Program-made: the position numbers and the translations under genes
The notes under the pieces: model-generated
What the model was told of the DNA's origin: nothing
Databases searched by the model: none
What the model saw: only the letters and a program-made list of their open reading frames with translations
Part shown: positions 63,275 to 64,000 of the stretch, in pieces
Layout: each line of letters begins with the position of its first letter
Position numbering within the stretch: position 1 is the stretch's first letter
Assembly (NCBI GenBank): GCA_037176885.1
Contig: JAWWNJ010000168.1
Coordinates: 248,001 to 312,000, forward strand
Length of the DNA stretch: 64,000 nucleotides
Source: Favolaschia claudopus
Taxonomy: Eukaryota; Basidiomycota; Agaricomycetes; Agaricales; Mycenaceae
Reading direction: 5' to 3'

Positions 63275-64000
63275 TTTGTGCTTACGAAACCCAATTGATG
63301 TCATGAAAACCTTTTTGGTGGAGCTCACCATCTCGAAATTCAACAAATTCGTCCTCAGTGCAAAAAAATGGCGAAAATCATGCATTTATTCCGATGAATC
63401 GTAAGAACAGGCGAAAAGGTGTAGACGAGGACGCGAATTCTGGACTCTCGGGACCGCCTCGTCCCTTCTGACCATATCTCTGCCTTCGTACGCTCTCACA
63501 GTACTTATTCGAATGCGACAAGAAGGCATACCTCATGACAACAGATAGCATCCGGACCCGTGTTTCTCTCTGTTTCTCTCTATGTCGCTCGGACCGCTGT
63601 TGCTTCCTGACCAGTAAGAGCTTTTCAACGACAACTTTGCTCGATAAGTGGAGTGATTTCGGTCCTTTCTTGGTCTCTCGACCTTTCCAAGTTCTCGATA
63701 GCTTCGAATGCTCCGGTACCGCCAAGCTTGAAGCCTTCCCGTTGCCGTCGAAATATCCGGTCATCCACTAGTTTTTTTTCCTTCACTCTGAATACATGCG
63801 AATTGCTTCTCGTTGAATTCCTGCACTCAAAACCCTTGCAATTACCCATGCTCTACGAAAATACGACCCTCTCAACCACATGCTGAAACGAACCCCGTCG
63901 CGTCTCTGGCGGTCCGCTCGGCGAATTCAGACAGTCATGCACATGAACTCCAAAGTCGGTGGCCTTCTATCACGAGCAACTATCTTTAGCTGTCGGAGTG
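63275..64000. other. Right end, no supported gene
   Basis: Overlapping frames on both strands (longest about 128 codons, minus) lack recognisable motifs. Part of a gene extending beyond the window cannot be excluded. Confidence 0.4.

Overview
This 64 kb window is nuclear DNA of a filamentous fungus, most likely a mushroom-forming basidiomycete (Agaricomycetes). The genes carry many short (about 50-90 bp) GT..AG introns, intergenic spaces are often short, and several proteins fit basidiomycete families: a secreted glutaminase A, a TRANK1-like UvrD helicase/TPR protein, a Dbf2/Sid2 kinase and a MEI4-like meiotic protein. I saw no bacterial-type operons, no CRISPR array, no rRNA, no convincing tRNA and no intact transposon.

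Layout. 0.9-3.8 kb: secreted glutaminase (+). 4.1-4.6 kb: small single-pass membrane protein (+). 5.0-7 kb: MEI4-like gene, copy A (+). 7-19.5 kb: a gene-poor stretch of about 12 kb with local repeats and one possible small three-exon gene (16.7-17.1 kb). 19.5-20.6 kb: FYVE zinc-finger protein (+). 20.6-24.2 kb: no supported gene. 24.2-26.6 kb: mitochondrial ribosomal protein mL38 (+). 26.6-29.4 kb: no supported gene. 29.4-31.1 kb: MEI4-like copy B (-), divergent from a Dnmt2-type tRNA cytosine methyltransferase (+, 31.2-32.6 kb). 33.4-38.1 kb: DEAH splicing helicase Prp16 (-), head to head with a small conserved-looking gene (+, 38.2-38.8 kb). 39.1-39.7 kb: unknown ORF (-). 40.3-44.1 kb: two mitotic kinases in tandem, Dbf2/Sid2-type then Aurora (+). 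44.6-45.2 kb: second copy of the small membrane protein (+). 45.7-54.2 kb: very large TRANK1-like helicase/TPR gene (-). 54.5-57.1 kb: ARP5, INO80 subunit (-). 57.9-58.3 kb: small unknown protein (-), divergent from BUD32 of the EKC/KEOPS complex (+, 58.5-59.5 kb). 60.2-61.4 kb: tandem-repeat block. 61.9-63.3 kb: PTPA-type PP2A activator (-). The last 0.7 kb holds nothing I can support.

Most genes are independent housekeeping or cell-cycle genes: splicing, tRNA modification (Dnmt2, BUD32), mitochondrial translation, chromatin remodelling and mitotic kinases. The unusual features are two dispersed duplications inside one window. The MEI4-like gene is present twice in inverted orientation about 24 kb apart, with shared promoter sequence including a 15-bp palindrome, and copy B appears to lack the C-terminal exon. 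The small membrane protein is present twice in direct orientation about 40 kb apart with conserved introns. Other points to check are an apparent GC-AG intron in BUD32, a palindrome cluster between BUD32 and its neighbour, the 36-bp head-to-head Prp16 start region, an internal repeat in the Dbf2-like N terminus, and the minisatellite near 61 kb. All exon structures were assembled by eye; no search or RNA data were available.
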